From: Falciphora oryzae
Lineage: Eukaryota > Ascomycota > Sordariomycetes > Magnaporthales > Magnaporthaceae
Length of the DNA: 64,000 nucleotides
Assembly: GCA_000733355.1 (NCBI GenBank)
Contig: JNVV01000066.1
Coordinates: 56,010 to 120,009 of the forward strand
Direction of reading: 5' to 3'
Shown here: positions 1 to 10,488 of the stretch, one piece after another
Layout of the letters: each line of letters opens with the position of its first letter
How positions within the stretch are numbered: position 1 is the stretch's first letter
The notes under the pieces: generated by a model
The model's database searches: none
The model's input: the letters and a program-made list of their open reading frames with translations, nothing else
What the model was told of the DNA's origin: nothing
Translations under genes and position numbers: made by a program

Positions 1-32
1 TTCTCTCTCTCCCTCTCTCTCTCTTTACAAAA

Positions 33-508
33 GGTTGGGCAAAGATAAGCCACACGTGGCAGCAAAGTCTGCATTGGAGGACAGAAAGGACGGCGATAAA
101 GCCAAACGTCCACTCAATCCTAAGGAATCAGGCGGAACAGCGTCTGCCCAGCAGTCGATTAACGTTAAGGTTAAGGGCATGAAGCCCGAGGGCGAATCGG
201 CCAGGTTGGAGGAAACCCCGGCTCCCGCAACTCCCGCGGAACCCGACCACAAGCCGATAAAAAAAGTTGCCTCGGCCGAGCCACCATCTAGCAGGGCTGG
301 AGGAATCGGGGCCGGGCGTAAGGGGGGCAGGCCCAAAAGGAAGGGGAAACCTGCGAACCTGTATAAGGGACTGTTCGAGGCCAACACCAAAATGGACCTG
401 ACTCCGCCAATGGTAGAGATCGTCGACCTGCGCCAGGGTATCCAAGGCGGCGAGCAAAGGTGGCTGGAGCCGATGTTGTGCCTGATTTGCAGCAACACAA
501 TCGTTTAG
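33..508 (+). other. Possible coding exon, unrecognised basic protein
   Basis: An open frame of about 157 codons follows a CT-rich tract ending in an AAAAG acceptor-like site, so it may be an internal exon whose 5' part lies outside the window; the frame has no good ATG at its beginning. The encoded segment is rich in Lys, Pro, Glu and Ala and includes a basic GRKGGRPKRKGKP stretch resembling an AT-hook or nuclear signal. I recognise no family. The opposite strand is also open here, so coding status is uncertain. Confidence 0.25.
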
Positions 509-790
509 CGGTTAGGCATTTCGTGTCGGCTGCCAAGACGACTTGCTCGACCCTCGCCGCCTCTCCTTATTGCGTTCTCTTTTTTCTTCACCAAGCCTCG
601 ACTTCGTTTGCCAGCCGAGCTAACCACGATGCGATTTCCACGCAAAGTGCGATTAGCAGCCACGATGCCCAGCCAGCCGAATACAGGAGGAGGGCCCATC
701 CATCTCGAAGTGTTAAGCGACGTGGAGTAAAAAGAAGCCAACCGTCGAGACCGAGTTGCAGACAGGTGGCGTCCAAGGTGCTAACTATAG

Positions 791-1780
791 CTCCGTCGTA
801 GCCACTACGACGCCTCCTGGACCACCGACCCTCCGGCGCAGGGCCCGACAACAACTAATCCACCTCCTGATCCCTCGCCGACGGAAACTACATCAAGGAC
901 CACATCCACCTCGGGTACAACGACCTCGGATACAACGCCCAGCGATACCACGACGTCGACATTTACTGATACTACGACGACCTCACCGACGATTATAACG
1001 TCTACCTCCACTTCGTCTACGTCGACTACAACAGGCAGCGGAGGCGGAGGAGGAGGTTAAGGAGGCGGTGGTGGATCCGGAGGTGGAGGATCTAGGGGGT
1101 AAAGGGGATGGCTCTGGAGGTGGCGGTTCCAGCGGAGGAGGGGGCGGCTCGAAAGGAGGAGGCGGCTCTGGAGGAGGCGATGGTTCCGGTAGCCGCTCTG
1201 GTAGAGGCGCAGGCAATGGCACCGGCGACGGCAGCGGCAGTGGATCAGGAGGTGGCTCAGGAACTAGCCAGGATTCCGACGACGGCCCGGACGTGATCCA
1301 GGAGATTTTCAACAGCGTCCTTCTGCCTCTTGAGTCCGGTGTGCTCCCCGAGGACATGATCGACTCCCTACGCCAATCAGGCAAGCAATCCTCGACCAAT
1401 GTCCACTCCGAGCCCTTCCCTCTCCGCATGAGCGCAATCGAAATGCTAACCACACTGGTTTTGCGCCTCCTCAACAAACAGCTCTCAGCGACAGCGTGAT
1501 CACCCTGCTATCCACAACCATCACGCTCCCTCCCCGCAGGACCGAGGCGCAGGCACTTGTGCTACCGACGCGCGACGACATCCCACCAACGACCACGAGC
1601 GCGCCCCGCCCGAGGATGACGTCGACACCAGACTCTACCCGCCCAGCTGGCGGTGTTGGACCGCGCCCTCCCTCGGCTGGTGGCCTGCCGAGCGCGTCGG
1701 CGCCGGCGATGCTACTGACGGCCGTGCTGCCACTTGCCGTCTTCGTATTTGCCTATATGGTTGATTGGATGCTCTGTTTA
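791..1780 (+). pseudogene. Broken Thr/Ser- and Gly-rich surface-type protein
   Basis: From about 791, just after a CTAAC...TAG branch/acceptor pair, one frame encodes a Pro/Thr/Ser-rich stalk full of TTT, TST and SDTT blocks. It stops at about 1058 in a (GGA)n tract. The Gly-rich coding (GGGGS-like repeats) then continues in another frame from about 1068 to 1499, and a third frame from about 1496 carries a hydrophobic C-terminal segment around 1700-1770. A Ser/Thr/Gly stalk ending in a hydrophobic tail resembles fungal GPI-anchored wall proteins. The frame changes in repetitive GGA/GGC sequence could be introns, assembly errors in repeats, or true frameshifts. No enzyme domain is visible. It converges on the hydrolase gene on the other strand. 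Confidence 0.35.
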
Positions 1781-1844
1781 CTGACACACATTGACAAATG
1801 TCTAGAAATTTTCCAGATCACGAATAATATTTTGCGAACGATAA

Positions 1845-3941
1845 TCAAAACACTGGTTTGTCGGGCTCGCACACCGTCCCGGGCGCAGGGAGCTTGCCTT
1901 CGGAAAAATAGGCCCCAATGGCGCCCTCAGAGCACGCCGATCTTTCGGCGACCGAGCTGTGCTGTTTTTGGAAGAAGAGAATAGAGGGTTAGCGTTTAAA
2001 CATGGCCATTAGGTATTTTTTTTTTCTTTCTAATTCGTATGCAAATAGGTACCAGGCAGGTGGGCAGCACTCACCCCGAACCCATTCCTTTGGAGCAGCA
2101 CGCTGCCTTCGAACCCGGTGCTGACGTTTTTGGCCGAAACGAGCGGCGTGACCGGGTCCCAGGTCGGGTTGACGACCAGGACCGGGTACTTTGTCCTGAC
2201 GCGGAAATCGCCATTGTACCTCTCGCGCGCGCCGCCGAGCCGCCAGCGCGCGCACGGCATCGTGATGCTGCCGTGGATAGACCCGTTGCCCATGAGGCGC
2301 GACAGCGACGCGACGCGCTCGATGGCCGGCATCGCGTCCTCGAGGGTTCGGATGGCCGCCCGCGTGGCCGGGTCCTTGTCGCCGCAGCGGATCCCCTGGA
2401 GCGCCTCGTTGCTAACGACGCCCGCGAATGCAGCCGTGAGCTCGTCGCGCCAGGCCCCGAAGCTGGCCACGTCGACGTTGGTGCCGTCGCCGTCGCTCGG
2501 CTCGCCGTCGTTGCCGCCGCCGTCCCACCGCAGCAGCGCGTCCAGCCCCGCTGCCATCTTGGGGAAGAAGCCCGGGACGTAGAGGGTCGAGAAGACGAGT
2601 CCCTTGAGGCTGCTATAGTCCACCACGGCCGCGGGGGCCGAGGCGTAGTTGACGAGCGACTGCGGCAGCGGCAGCGGGCTGTGCTTGAGCCGGTCGAAGA
2701 GGCCGTAGATGTCCTTCTCGATCTGGGCCGCCGTCGCGGCGCCGTTGTTGCGGCCGGCTAGGGCGCACCGCGCGGGGCCGGCCTTCACACACTCGGCCAG
2801 GATCCGGCGGAAGGATTCGTCGGTGCCCGACATCCACTCCGTGTCAATACTAGCACTTTCGTGTAAGTCACTGCAACCACAAGAAAACCCTCCTCCTCGT
2901 CTGGGGAGAGAGTGTGAGAGAGGGCGACTCACAGGTTATGGTAGTACTCGTGGGGATTCAGGACGCCGTCGATGACCATGCGACCGATCCTGTCCGGGAA
3001 CATGGCCGCGAGCGTTGCGCCCAGCACGGTGCCGTACGAGATGCCGTAGAAGTTTACGAGCTCGCCCTGGCCCAGCGCGTCGACGATGCGCATGATGTCC
3101 CTGGCCACGAAGGCGGTGCCCACGAAGCCCGCCGTCGTCTCGGCCGTTTTGTTGGCGCAGGCGTCGGCGAAAACCTTGGCCGTCGCCCAGGCGCGCCCCG
3201 GCTGCACGTCGGACGAATCCATGTAAGGGCCCCCGGACGCGGACATGCCGGAGAGGGTGGCAAGGGCGCGGTCGAGGTCGCTGCCGTAGCACGAGAAGGG
3301 GAGGTACTTGAGACTCGTGCCTCTGTCGGTCATCCCCCACGGCACGGGTTCCGGTTAGTAGAATATTCCCATATTTCCTAGATACCCAGAAAAAATAAAG
3401 GCAGCAAGTACCTCGGGTTAAAGCCAATCAGATCATGCGCGCCGCCTATGAGGCTGAAGTTGGAAACGCAGCAGCATGTCAGCCAGGATCGGTTCATCAG
3501 TCTCCCATATGCCTCGGTCGGGCAGGAGCTATCATCATCTTACTTGCGGTAAAACCGTGCAGAAGCGACCAGGGACCTCAGGCCCTCGGATCCGGGTCCG
3601 CCAAAGTTGAACAGCACGCTCCCCTTGGCGGGCTGCGTCGCCGCCTGGACCCTGACCAGTTCGAGGGTGTGGGTCGCGGCGGCGTTGGGGCTGGGCGGCG
3701 CCGTGTAGTCGAGGGGCACAACCAGCTCCGCGCAGTTGATGGGCAGGTCCGCGGCCTGGACCAGGTCCGGGTCGCAGTCGCCCCAGACTATGGTGCCGGC
3801 GCCGGTGCCGTTACCATTGCCCTGGGTCACCGCCGCCCGAGAGACTACACGGTGGCGGTAGTAGGGCACAGGGGCGGCGAAGGCGTCGACCTCCGTGACA
3901 AGCACGGGGAGCAGCGCAGCGAGGGCAACGATGGTGATCAT
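1845..3941 (-). CDS. Secreted TAP-like alpha/beta hydrolase (tripeptidyl aminopeptidase-like)
   Basis: Predicted five-exon gene: 3941-3544, 3453-3412, 3322-2933, 2849-2075 and 1961-1845, joined in frame to 573 residues. An upstream acceptor (exon 4 from 2870) is equally possible. The start ATG opens a signal peptide (MITIVALAALLPVLV...). The first domain has the FNFGGPGSEG oxyanion-type motif, then GFNPRGT, then the nucleophile elbow GISYGT (Ser). Exon 4 supplies NPTWDPVTP with the acid residue, and the short last exon supplies the catalytic His in GFGHSS and the conserved ending AYFSEGKLPAPGTVCE. This matches the alpha/beta hydrolase family with a TAP-like C-terminal domain, relatives of Streptomyces tripeptidyl aminopeptidases, probably an extracellular peptidase or esterase. 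All triad residues are present, so it is probably functional. The last exon is short and easily missed. Confidence 0.87.
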
Positions 3942-5326
3942 GGTGCCGGGGGTGCGTGGGTTGTGAAATGGCCAGAGATGCACCGGGGTTGCTCGCTTGG
4001 TCTGGGATGGGATCGTGAGGCCGATAGAGCCAAAGTGGGAGTGGTTCTTCTGCCTGGGAGCGGGCGAATATTTTATAGCACGGCATGCGGACTTCCTCAA
4101 AAGGAACTCGGGATGTTAGATGACCCATGGTCGGGGCTGGTCGGAACAAGTCGATAGGCCTGCCAGCCGAGGTAGATCCTCATGGATGCCTTCCCAATAT
4201 CCCCGCAAGCGATGTCACCCGCACAAGTCTGCCTTGCGGCCGTGAACTAAGCCGTCATTTCCCAAAAATACAACCAAAACCAGCCAAGCATCACTTGACC
4301 AGCCCGTAGACAGGCTCAGCCACGCATCGAGATATCGCATGAGCGGGTATGGCGTAGACATCTTTGCGCGCTTAAAAAAGAAAGGCTCCTTGGTGCTATT
4401 TGGCGGATTCCGGCCTACGTCTCGCCATGAGGTGTCACCGTAGTCGGGCTTGTTTTCGGTGGGCTGTGCAGGAATATTGGAGGGCCTCACTGTTGCGCGA
4501 CCGTAAGCACGTATGCTGACGTGCCTGGTGCCCCCTTACGATGTACGCGGGTTCCGGTTCAGGGGTGCGACAGATACGCGTGTTCGTACGTCCCGGCAGG
4601 AGGACCTTGCAGGTACGGCGGGCGTATTTGGCCCTCCCTCTTAACGGTTTCAACCACGCGGCTCCTTGGCGTCATCCTGATCACTTGGAGCGGCTATGAG
4701 ACTATGCGACGGCCGGATTTGCGATTAAATTCCAGTGGTATGCACTTGCTCCTTTTTTTCTTATTTTACCTTCCTCTTCTCGAGGCCCCTAGTCCGACGC
4801 CTCATCGTAATGAGCTGAGAGGAACCCCCCACGCAGAACGCACGTGGGCAAAGCGCCAAACAATGGGTGCAAGCGCCAAAGAAGCGATGAAAAAAAATTA
4901 TTCTACGGCACGCTGCCTGATCGGCCGGCCGATCGGTCGCACAACAATTCCAGTCTCGGGTGCCAGGCCGCTCTGCAGTCCGAGAACTGGGAAGGACTGT
5001 GGGCAGCGAGCGGCAAGCCGGTGACCGGCAAAACCTCACTTTGGTCGGGGGGCTGTAGCCACTGAGCCATGGGGAATGGCGCGTGTGGCCTGACTGGTAG
5101 GTCCTTGGTAGCTGCGCCGAGGCAGGGGGCTGGATGGGCGGAGTTCTCGATTGGAAATCGGTTGGCGGGACGCAAAGAAGTTTCGGGCGTAGAGGAAAGG
5201 GGGGGCGGCGCATCCGGCTGGCAGTCAGGAAACATGGTAGAGATGCATCCTAGACGGAACAGGAGTCAGCATTGCACGTAGTAGAGTTGGACACGCCGGC
5301 ACGAAGGGAGGAAGAAAGACAGCCAG
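3942..5326. other. Intergenic region between divergent-facing genes
   Basis: About 1.4 kb upstream of both the hydrolase (starting at 3941) and downstream of the Zn2Cys6 gene. I find no coding sequence, RNA gene or transposon remnant I can support. It should contain the hydrolase promoter. A T-rich tract lies at 4753-4765 and an AATTATT stretch near 4897. Confidence 0.5.
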
Positions 5327-6903
5327 CTACCATTCGTGGTTCAGTTCTTTATCATCCGTACGCTCCCCTAGCGCCGCCGCCTCCAGCGCCTGGGTGATGC
5401 GCCCCTCGTGGCCCATGTCGCGCAGGCAGCGCACGGCCGCCTGGCGCGCCGCGCGCGGCGAGACGGCCGAGATGGCGACCGTGATGAGCGGCCATATGAT
5501 GTATCGCGCGCCCGGCGAGCCGCAGCCGCCGCCGGGCGCGGCGGAACGCGGCACGCTGGCGAGCACGTCGTCGCAGAGCCGGGTGCCGTTGGCCATGGCG
5601 CCGGCCCGCAGCGAGACCACGTCCAGCTGCGCGGCGTCGCGGGCCGTCAGCCGCGCGGTCGACAGCCACACCAGCTCGTTGAGGTAGAGGCGCATGAGGC
5701 GCAAGGACGCCCAGTACCGCGTCGCGCGGGCCGTCTGGTAGTGGTGCACGTAGCCCGGGTACGTGGACGTTGACGCGGACGCGGGCGCGGGCGGACAGGG
5801 GCGCGTCTCGAAGAGCCAGCCGTCCTCGAGCAGCGGGACGAGGCCGAGGATCTCGGCGTCCAGCTCGACGGCCTCCTCGATGACGCGGCGCGCGACGGTG
5901 GGGCGCGGGCTGACCCGCTGCGCCACGACGCGCAGGTTGGCGATGCGGTCGATCAGCGGCGCCATGCGCATGCTGTGGTCGCCGGCCGCGTAGAAGGGGC
6001 GGGCTTCGGCTTGCAGCTCGCACATCTCGGCGGGGATGGCCATGAGGCGCTGGCTGCAGCTCGTGCGGATGTTGGTCGTGGCCTGGAAGAAGAGCTGGCG
6101 GCCGAGCCGGGTCTCCCACTGTGTCCTCCCGCGGAGGCGCAGCAGGCTGAGGCTGCCCATCGTGTGCGCCGTCCAGCCGTCCGGGGAGAGCGTGCCGACG
6201 TGGACGGTCGCCTCGAAGAGGCCGAGGAGGAGGACGGCGATGAGTGTGCTGTCGAGCGTCGCCTCGGTCGGTGAGGAGAGCGCCGCGTTGGTCTTGGCGA
6301 GGGCATCGGCATAGTGCAGCCGCGCGGCGGGCAGGATATCATCGTTGCCACGGCGTAGGGAGAGGCTCGCCAGGGCAGCTGCACTGACCGCCGTCGAAAG
6401 GGCAACCGTCGGCGTGCTGCTCTGGTAGAAGTCGGAAAGATAGACAAAGGGGGACGTGGGGACGTAGCAGATCATAAAATAGCACAGTGCCGTTAGTTCG
6501 CTCGGCGGGGCCAGCGTCGATCGCGTCAGCTGGGATGGGCTGCCAGCCGACACCCTCGCCGTGTCGGCAGTCGCCCCCGTTTCCGGCCCCTGGTGCTGTG
6601 GCTGCCGTTGCTTCTCGCGGAAGAAAGGAGGAGGCGTGCCACCCTTCTTCTGGTGGACCTTCCGCGCCGCCGTCTTGCTCTCGTCTCTGACCCAGAGCTC
6701 CGTCGGGTCGCGGTACCCGACACACAGGATGCCTTTCCGCAGGCATTGGGTGCAGCTTGGCCGTCCGTGGTCGCACTAGGCCGCAAACGTGAGAAAGAGG
6801 GAACGGTGCTGCCTCGCCGAGTACGCAATCTGCCCACACTTACCCTCAACCTCCCTTTCCTACAGGCTCGACACGCGTCAGAGGGTCGTCCTGAGAATAC
6901 CAT
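5327..6903 (-). CDS. Zn2Cys6 fungal transcription factor
   Basis: Two exons: 6903-6844 (20 codons) and 6775-5327, separated by a 68-nt intron (GTAAGT...CTAG) that falls inside the zinc cluster, giving about 502 residues. Joined, residues 11-38 form a perfect binuclear cluster with Cys at 11, 14, 21, 28, 31 and 38 (C-X2-C-X6-C-X6-C-X2-C-X6-C), followed by a basic linker. The rest matches the fungal-specific regulatory region of this family in character: helical, Leu/Ala-rich, with the typical phrase TALCYFMICYVP. It acts in the nucleus as a DNA-binding regulator; the target pathway cannot be told from sequence. No biosynthetic cluster genes adjoin it. The intron hides the first 20 residues, so a single-exon call would lose the DNA-binding domain. 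No lesions seen. Confidence 0.9.
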
Positions 6904-7462
6904 GCTGGACCGTCACGGAGCTACGGGTTTACACTCTCTTTGATACTTGTTTGGGAAACGTTGTTCGATCTCGAGCCTTTCGTGGCGGCCAGAAGTTCGA
7001 ATGAGGCCACGCCTTTTGGCCCTTGCGGCATGTCCCTAGGCAGCAGGTTTGAAGGCGGGTATTCCATAGAGATACTGTACTGAGTAGCACTCGAATCTCT
7101 CATACCGGCCGGAGTCGCCAGAGAGCGTATGTACAGCGGACTGCATTAGCTTTCGGATGGCGTCGCCGTTCGACGTTGTGGGGATTTGAGCCTGCATTAG
7201 CGTCGAAATGACCGCCTAAATAGGCATAGTGGCTGCTGGCCTCACTTGCCGCTGTGCCTTGAAAACGGTCTGACAGTGGGGCAACACCGACCGGGGGTCC
7301 CAGTCTTGAATGACACCAGGGGCCTTAGCCGGACGCTAAAACGAAGCCCTATTCCTAGTGCGGCTCTGTAGCACCGCTCGTGCTCGGCTGCCTAGAAAGC
7401 CCCTCCCTGCCATCCATCCCCCGGACCATCCACGGAGTCACCAAGTCCAGCAGACAACTGCG
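6904..7462. other. Intergenic region
   Basis: Promoter side of the Zn2Cys6 gene and the 3' side of the DUF7702 gene. A motif near 7188-7222 (TTAGCGTCGA...CCTAAATAGGCA) has a recognisable but diverged counterpart near 8875-8905. I see no gene. Confidence 0.4.
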
Positions 7463-8483
7463 TCACCTCAAACTGTGCCGCTCTCCTTGCCGCGCAGGGC
7501 CCCGACCCATCTCGTCCCGGATCGCTGTGACAGCAGCGCCGGCCAGAGTGACCAGGCCCAGCTTTCCACCGCCCAAATCCCCCCGGCCGAGCCTCTCTCC
7601 GAACCCGCTCGCGCCCGGCTCTTGCGTGGGCCGTTGCACACGTAGCCCCGCCCCCAGGTAAAGCCCCGTTACCACCATTTCCACCAAGGTGGACAGGAAG
7701 AACTCCGCGACGACGGCGCCCGCCGCCTCGTTCCCGGGCGTGAGCACCGCAGCGTGGGCGAAGCAGCTGAGCAGCGAGTAGATGATGCGGACGAGGAGGA
7801 ACGGAAGCGAGATGGCGAGGGCGTAGAGCAGCGGCGCCTCGCCTCGGCCCGTTTTGCGCCTGCCCACAAAGCCGCCGATTACTAGCAGCATAAGCAGCAC
7901 GAAAACGACGGTGAACAGAATCACGCCGGCCTGCACGGTGCCTTGGCTCGTAATGTTGGCGGGCGTGTCGGCACTCGTGGCGCCCACGATGCAAAGGATC
8001 AAGGCGATGGCTGTGGGCGTTTGGACCGCCTTAAGGACAACGTAGGAGAAGATGACGTTCCATGGCTTTTTAAGGATTGCGTGGTATCTGGAGACGTGGG
8101 CGGCGGCTCCAGAGGTCAGCTTCGTTGTTGCACGTGGTTGGCACGCGAAAGAACGTGCCAGGCATCACCAGAGCGATGGGGTTGCGGCGGCGTTGAACTC
8201 ACATTCGAGAGACGAGGCCCAGGGACGCGAGAAGAAGAGGCGAAAGACCCAGGAAGGACGTGATCTCGGCGATCGTGATCGCCGTCTGAGTCGGGTTTGT
8301 GATTGTCGATAAGGTCGCGCCGGCATAGACGATGCGGATGGCAGAGAAGATGCACAGGAAGATCCAGCCCGAGTTTCTCGATAGGCCGTGCCGAAAGGCA
8401 ACGACAAGGCTAGGGAGAAGAGCGCCTGCGTAGAACATGAGGATCACGATGGCGATGCCGTCGGTAGTGGTGATTTGACTCAT
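7463..8483 (-). CDS. DUF7702 integral membrane protein
   Basis: Two exons, 8483-8203 and 8087-7463, joined across a 115-nt intron (GTGAGT...CTCCAG) to 301 residues. The N-terminal exon shows the family pattern: a first membrane helix after the start, then FRHGLSRNSGWIFLCIF, RIVYAG, and SLLLASLGLVSR close to the splice site. The second exon adds four or more hydrophobic segments (VIFSYVVLKAV, AGVILFTVVFVLLMLLVIGG, LPFLLVRIIYSLLSCF, VVAEFFLSTLVEMVVTGLY), so about seven membrane helices are expected. DUF7702 proteins are common in moulds and have no established function. The C-terminal tail is Gly/Arg-rich and poorly conserved. A broken paralogue lies 0.7 kb away on the other strand. Confidence 0.85.
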
Positions 8484-9175
8484 TGCTGCGGAGATGACAA
8501 GGCGTTCTTCTCTCGTTCCAACTTTGAGAGGTATGTATGGCTTCTAGGATGAGAATCTAGCTTCTTGGTCAGGATATGGAGATCCTAGCGGCCCAGACGG
8601 GCGCTTTATATAAGAAGGTTTGCAGGTGCGATCAGGGGCATTGATAGTTCAACCGTTTGGCCTGCATGGTCCCTGGCTGAAATTACCGGGAAGAGGTCGG
8701 GGGTGGGCTCGGGAGCATTACGATTGGACGTACAGAGGAGCCTCCTTGCGTATCACCGGGACACGTAACTGAATGAGGCGGTTCGACGGGACGAATCGGC
8801 TTGGCCTGCGTGCACCAAGGACACGACGGGTTTGGTTGTTGCAAGCCTTGTAGGGAGGGTGTGCCCGCTCTCCTTAGCGTCGATATGCCCCCCTAATTAG
8901 GCAAGCGCCGTAATAGCCCCAGTCAGCAGCCATATCTGCATATACTCCTCCCAGGTTGGCGCAATCCCCCGAAATACCGAAAACGACCTTCGCGTTGGCA
9001 GATCCGCGGCATGGCATCTATTCGTTCCAGGGAACACACGAACAGTAATAGCTGAGGCGTTCCCGTCCTCTCGATATAACGAACCAGATGTCCACGCCAC
9101 TGACTACCCATTTCACTTCTTCCTATCTATCACAACAAAGTCAACATCTCCTGCCCAAACGAATTCGTCCTCAAA
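8484..9175. other. Shared upstream region of two DUF7702 copies
   Basis: Head-to-head intergenic region between the intact DUF7702 gene and the truncated copy. No further coding sequence is supported. It contains a possible TATA-like TTTATATAAG at about 8612-8621 on the plus strand. Confidence 0.4.
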
Positions 9176-9453
9176 ACGGAGCTAAACGCACGTAGCGGCA
9201 TCGCCATCCTCGACATTGCGATCTCCGTGCCCTCCCTCATCCTCGCCGTCATCATCTATCTCCAACATGGGTTCGGCCGCGTCTCGAGGTGCGTCTACCT
9301 TCTCGTCCTCTATGTCGTGCGCATTGCCGGCGCGGTGTGCACACTCCTCATTTACAACAACCCGACACATGGCTTGATCGGAGCGGCCACGATCCTCGAG
9401 ATCGTCGGCCTCTCCCCTCTCCTGCTAGCTACGCTTGGCATGCTGTCCAGACT
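9176..9453 (+). pseudogene. Truncated DUF7702 gene (first exon only)
   Basis: The translation from 9176 aligns with exon 1 of the DUF7702 gene at 8483-8203: a short N-terminus, a first helix, LQHGFGRVSRCVYLLVLY, RIAG, and IVGLSPLLLATLGMLSR directly before a GTGAGC donor. The splice donor is at the same codon and phase as in the intact paralogue. The expected start codon is ACG (9176-9178) rather than ATG, and no second exon with the remaining helices follows. The sequence after the donor runs within 120 bp into an unrelated half gene. I read this as a duplicated copy that lost its start and its 3' exon. Confidence 0.8.
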
Positions 9454-9571
9454 GTGAGCACCCTCTTTGGCGCCTCCAGTCTAGCCCCCATGCTAACCGT
9501 GGATCAATGCCAACGGCTCCCCGACCTTCATCATCAAAACAGTTCCGAATCATGCATCTCTTTATCTCTAG

Positions 9572-10117
9572 GTCGTCTACGAGCGGTCCGGCCTGCCGCT
9601 CATCCTATTCCAGTACTCCGATATTACAAAGGCCATTTACAGCTTGCAAACTATGCTCGATATCGCCGCGCCACCGGGCGTTTTCGCTATAAAGAACGGC
9701 GTCCGCAATATGCGGCGCTGGGATACCGAAATCCCCGTTACCCGCCGCGAAAGGCCCGAGCTGCAGATCCTAAGCTGCTACGACGAGTATCCGCCGCATA
9801 CCGCCTTTAACGTCGACGGCTTCCTGGTCGGCTACGGCTGCATTGCGCCCGTGCCCCTGCTCGAAATGATCGAAGCCGGCAAAAAGAAGGATTACGCTAA
9901 GGCCCGCGAGGTGCACGATCGTTTGCTGCTCATTACCAAAAACGTTTACCACCGCGGCTCGCATATGGAGGGCACCGTCGCGCTTAAGCACGCCCTGGTG
10001 GCCAGGGGCATTTTGGAGCATGCTACCGTAAGGTCGCCGCTGCTGCCGCTGCCTGACGGTGCCGAGAGCGAGATCCACGCCGCAATCCAGTCGGCGAGCT
10101 CGAAGAAGGTGGCATAG
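9572..10117 (+). pseudogene. 5'-truncated dihydrodipicolinate-synthase-family gene
   Basis: After a CTCTAG acceptor at 9566-9571 an open frame of 181 codons encodes the C-terminal half of a DapA/DHDPS-type class I aldolase. It begins near the region of the conserved Tyr (LILFQYSDIT) and keeps the Schiff-base Lys region (FAIKNGVRNMRRW), then the later strands (FLVGYGCIAPVPLLEMIEAG) and a normal C-terminus. About 120 N-terminal residues, the first strands of the TIM barrel, are missing; the upstream sequence is a DUF7702 fragment. Family members cleave or form pyruvate adducts, but this copy should be inactive. Splicing the upstream DUF7702 donor to this acceptor would put this part out of frame. 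Confidence 0.8.
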
Positions 10118-10488
10118 CGTGGCTGTTCAGATAGAGTTTCAGACATCCTTTCGTCGCTGGAGCGAATATCATGTGTTTACGCTTTCGGAGAAACGACTGA
10201 CTTTTGTTTGCATGTACGCTTTTTATACAGTGACTGGATCTGTAGGGGTGATTCGGCTATCTTAGGGTGATGCTACTTATCGATTCACTTCGAGCTCCTG
10301 AGATGAATTTCTATTCATGGAGGAACAAGGGGGTCACACTTTTGATATAAAAGTCATGCAACCACTCGCTACCGGCTACAGACACCAACATCCCGCAAAC
10401 GAGCGCGACAAAGGGCCGGAGTCTTCTGGGTCTATATACACGAATATGGAGTGGCAGAACTCCGAGCGGCGTCCGATGCTTTGTAACG
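10118..10488. other. Intergenic region
   Basis: Lies between the 3' ends of the DHDPS-type fragment and the F-box gene, which converge. I see no gene or repeat. Confidence 0.4.

Noticed and set aside
5352..6119. Long Arg/Pro/Ala-rich frames opposite or shifted to the Zn2Cys6 gene
   Set aside because: Shadow frames of a GC-rich coding region; no family sense and no splice logic.
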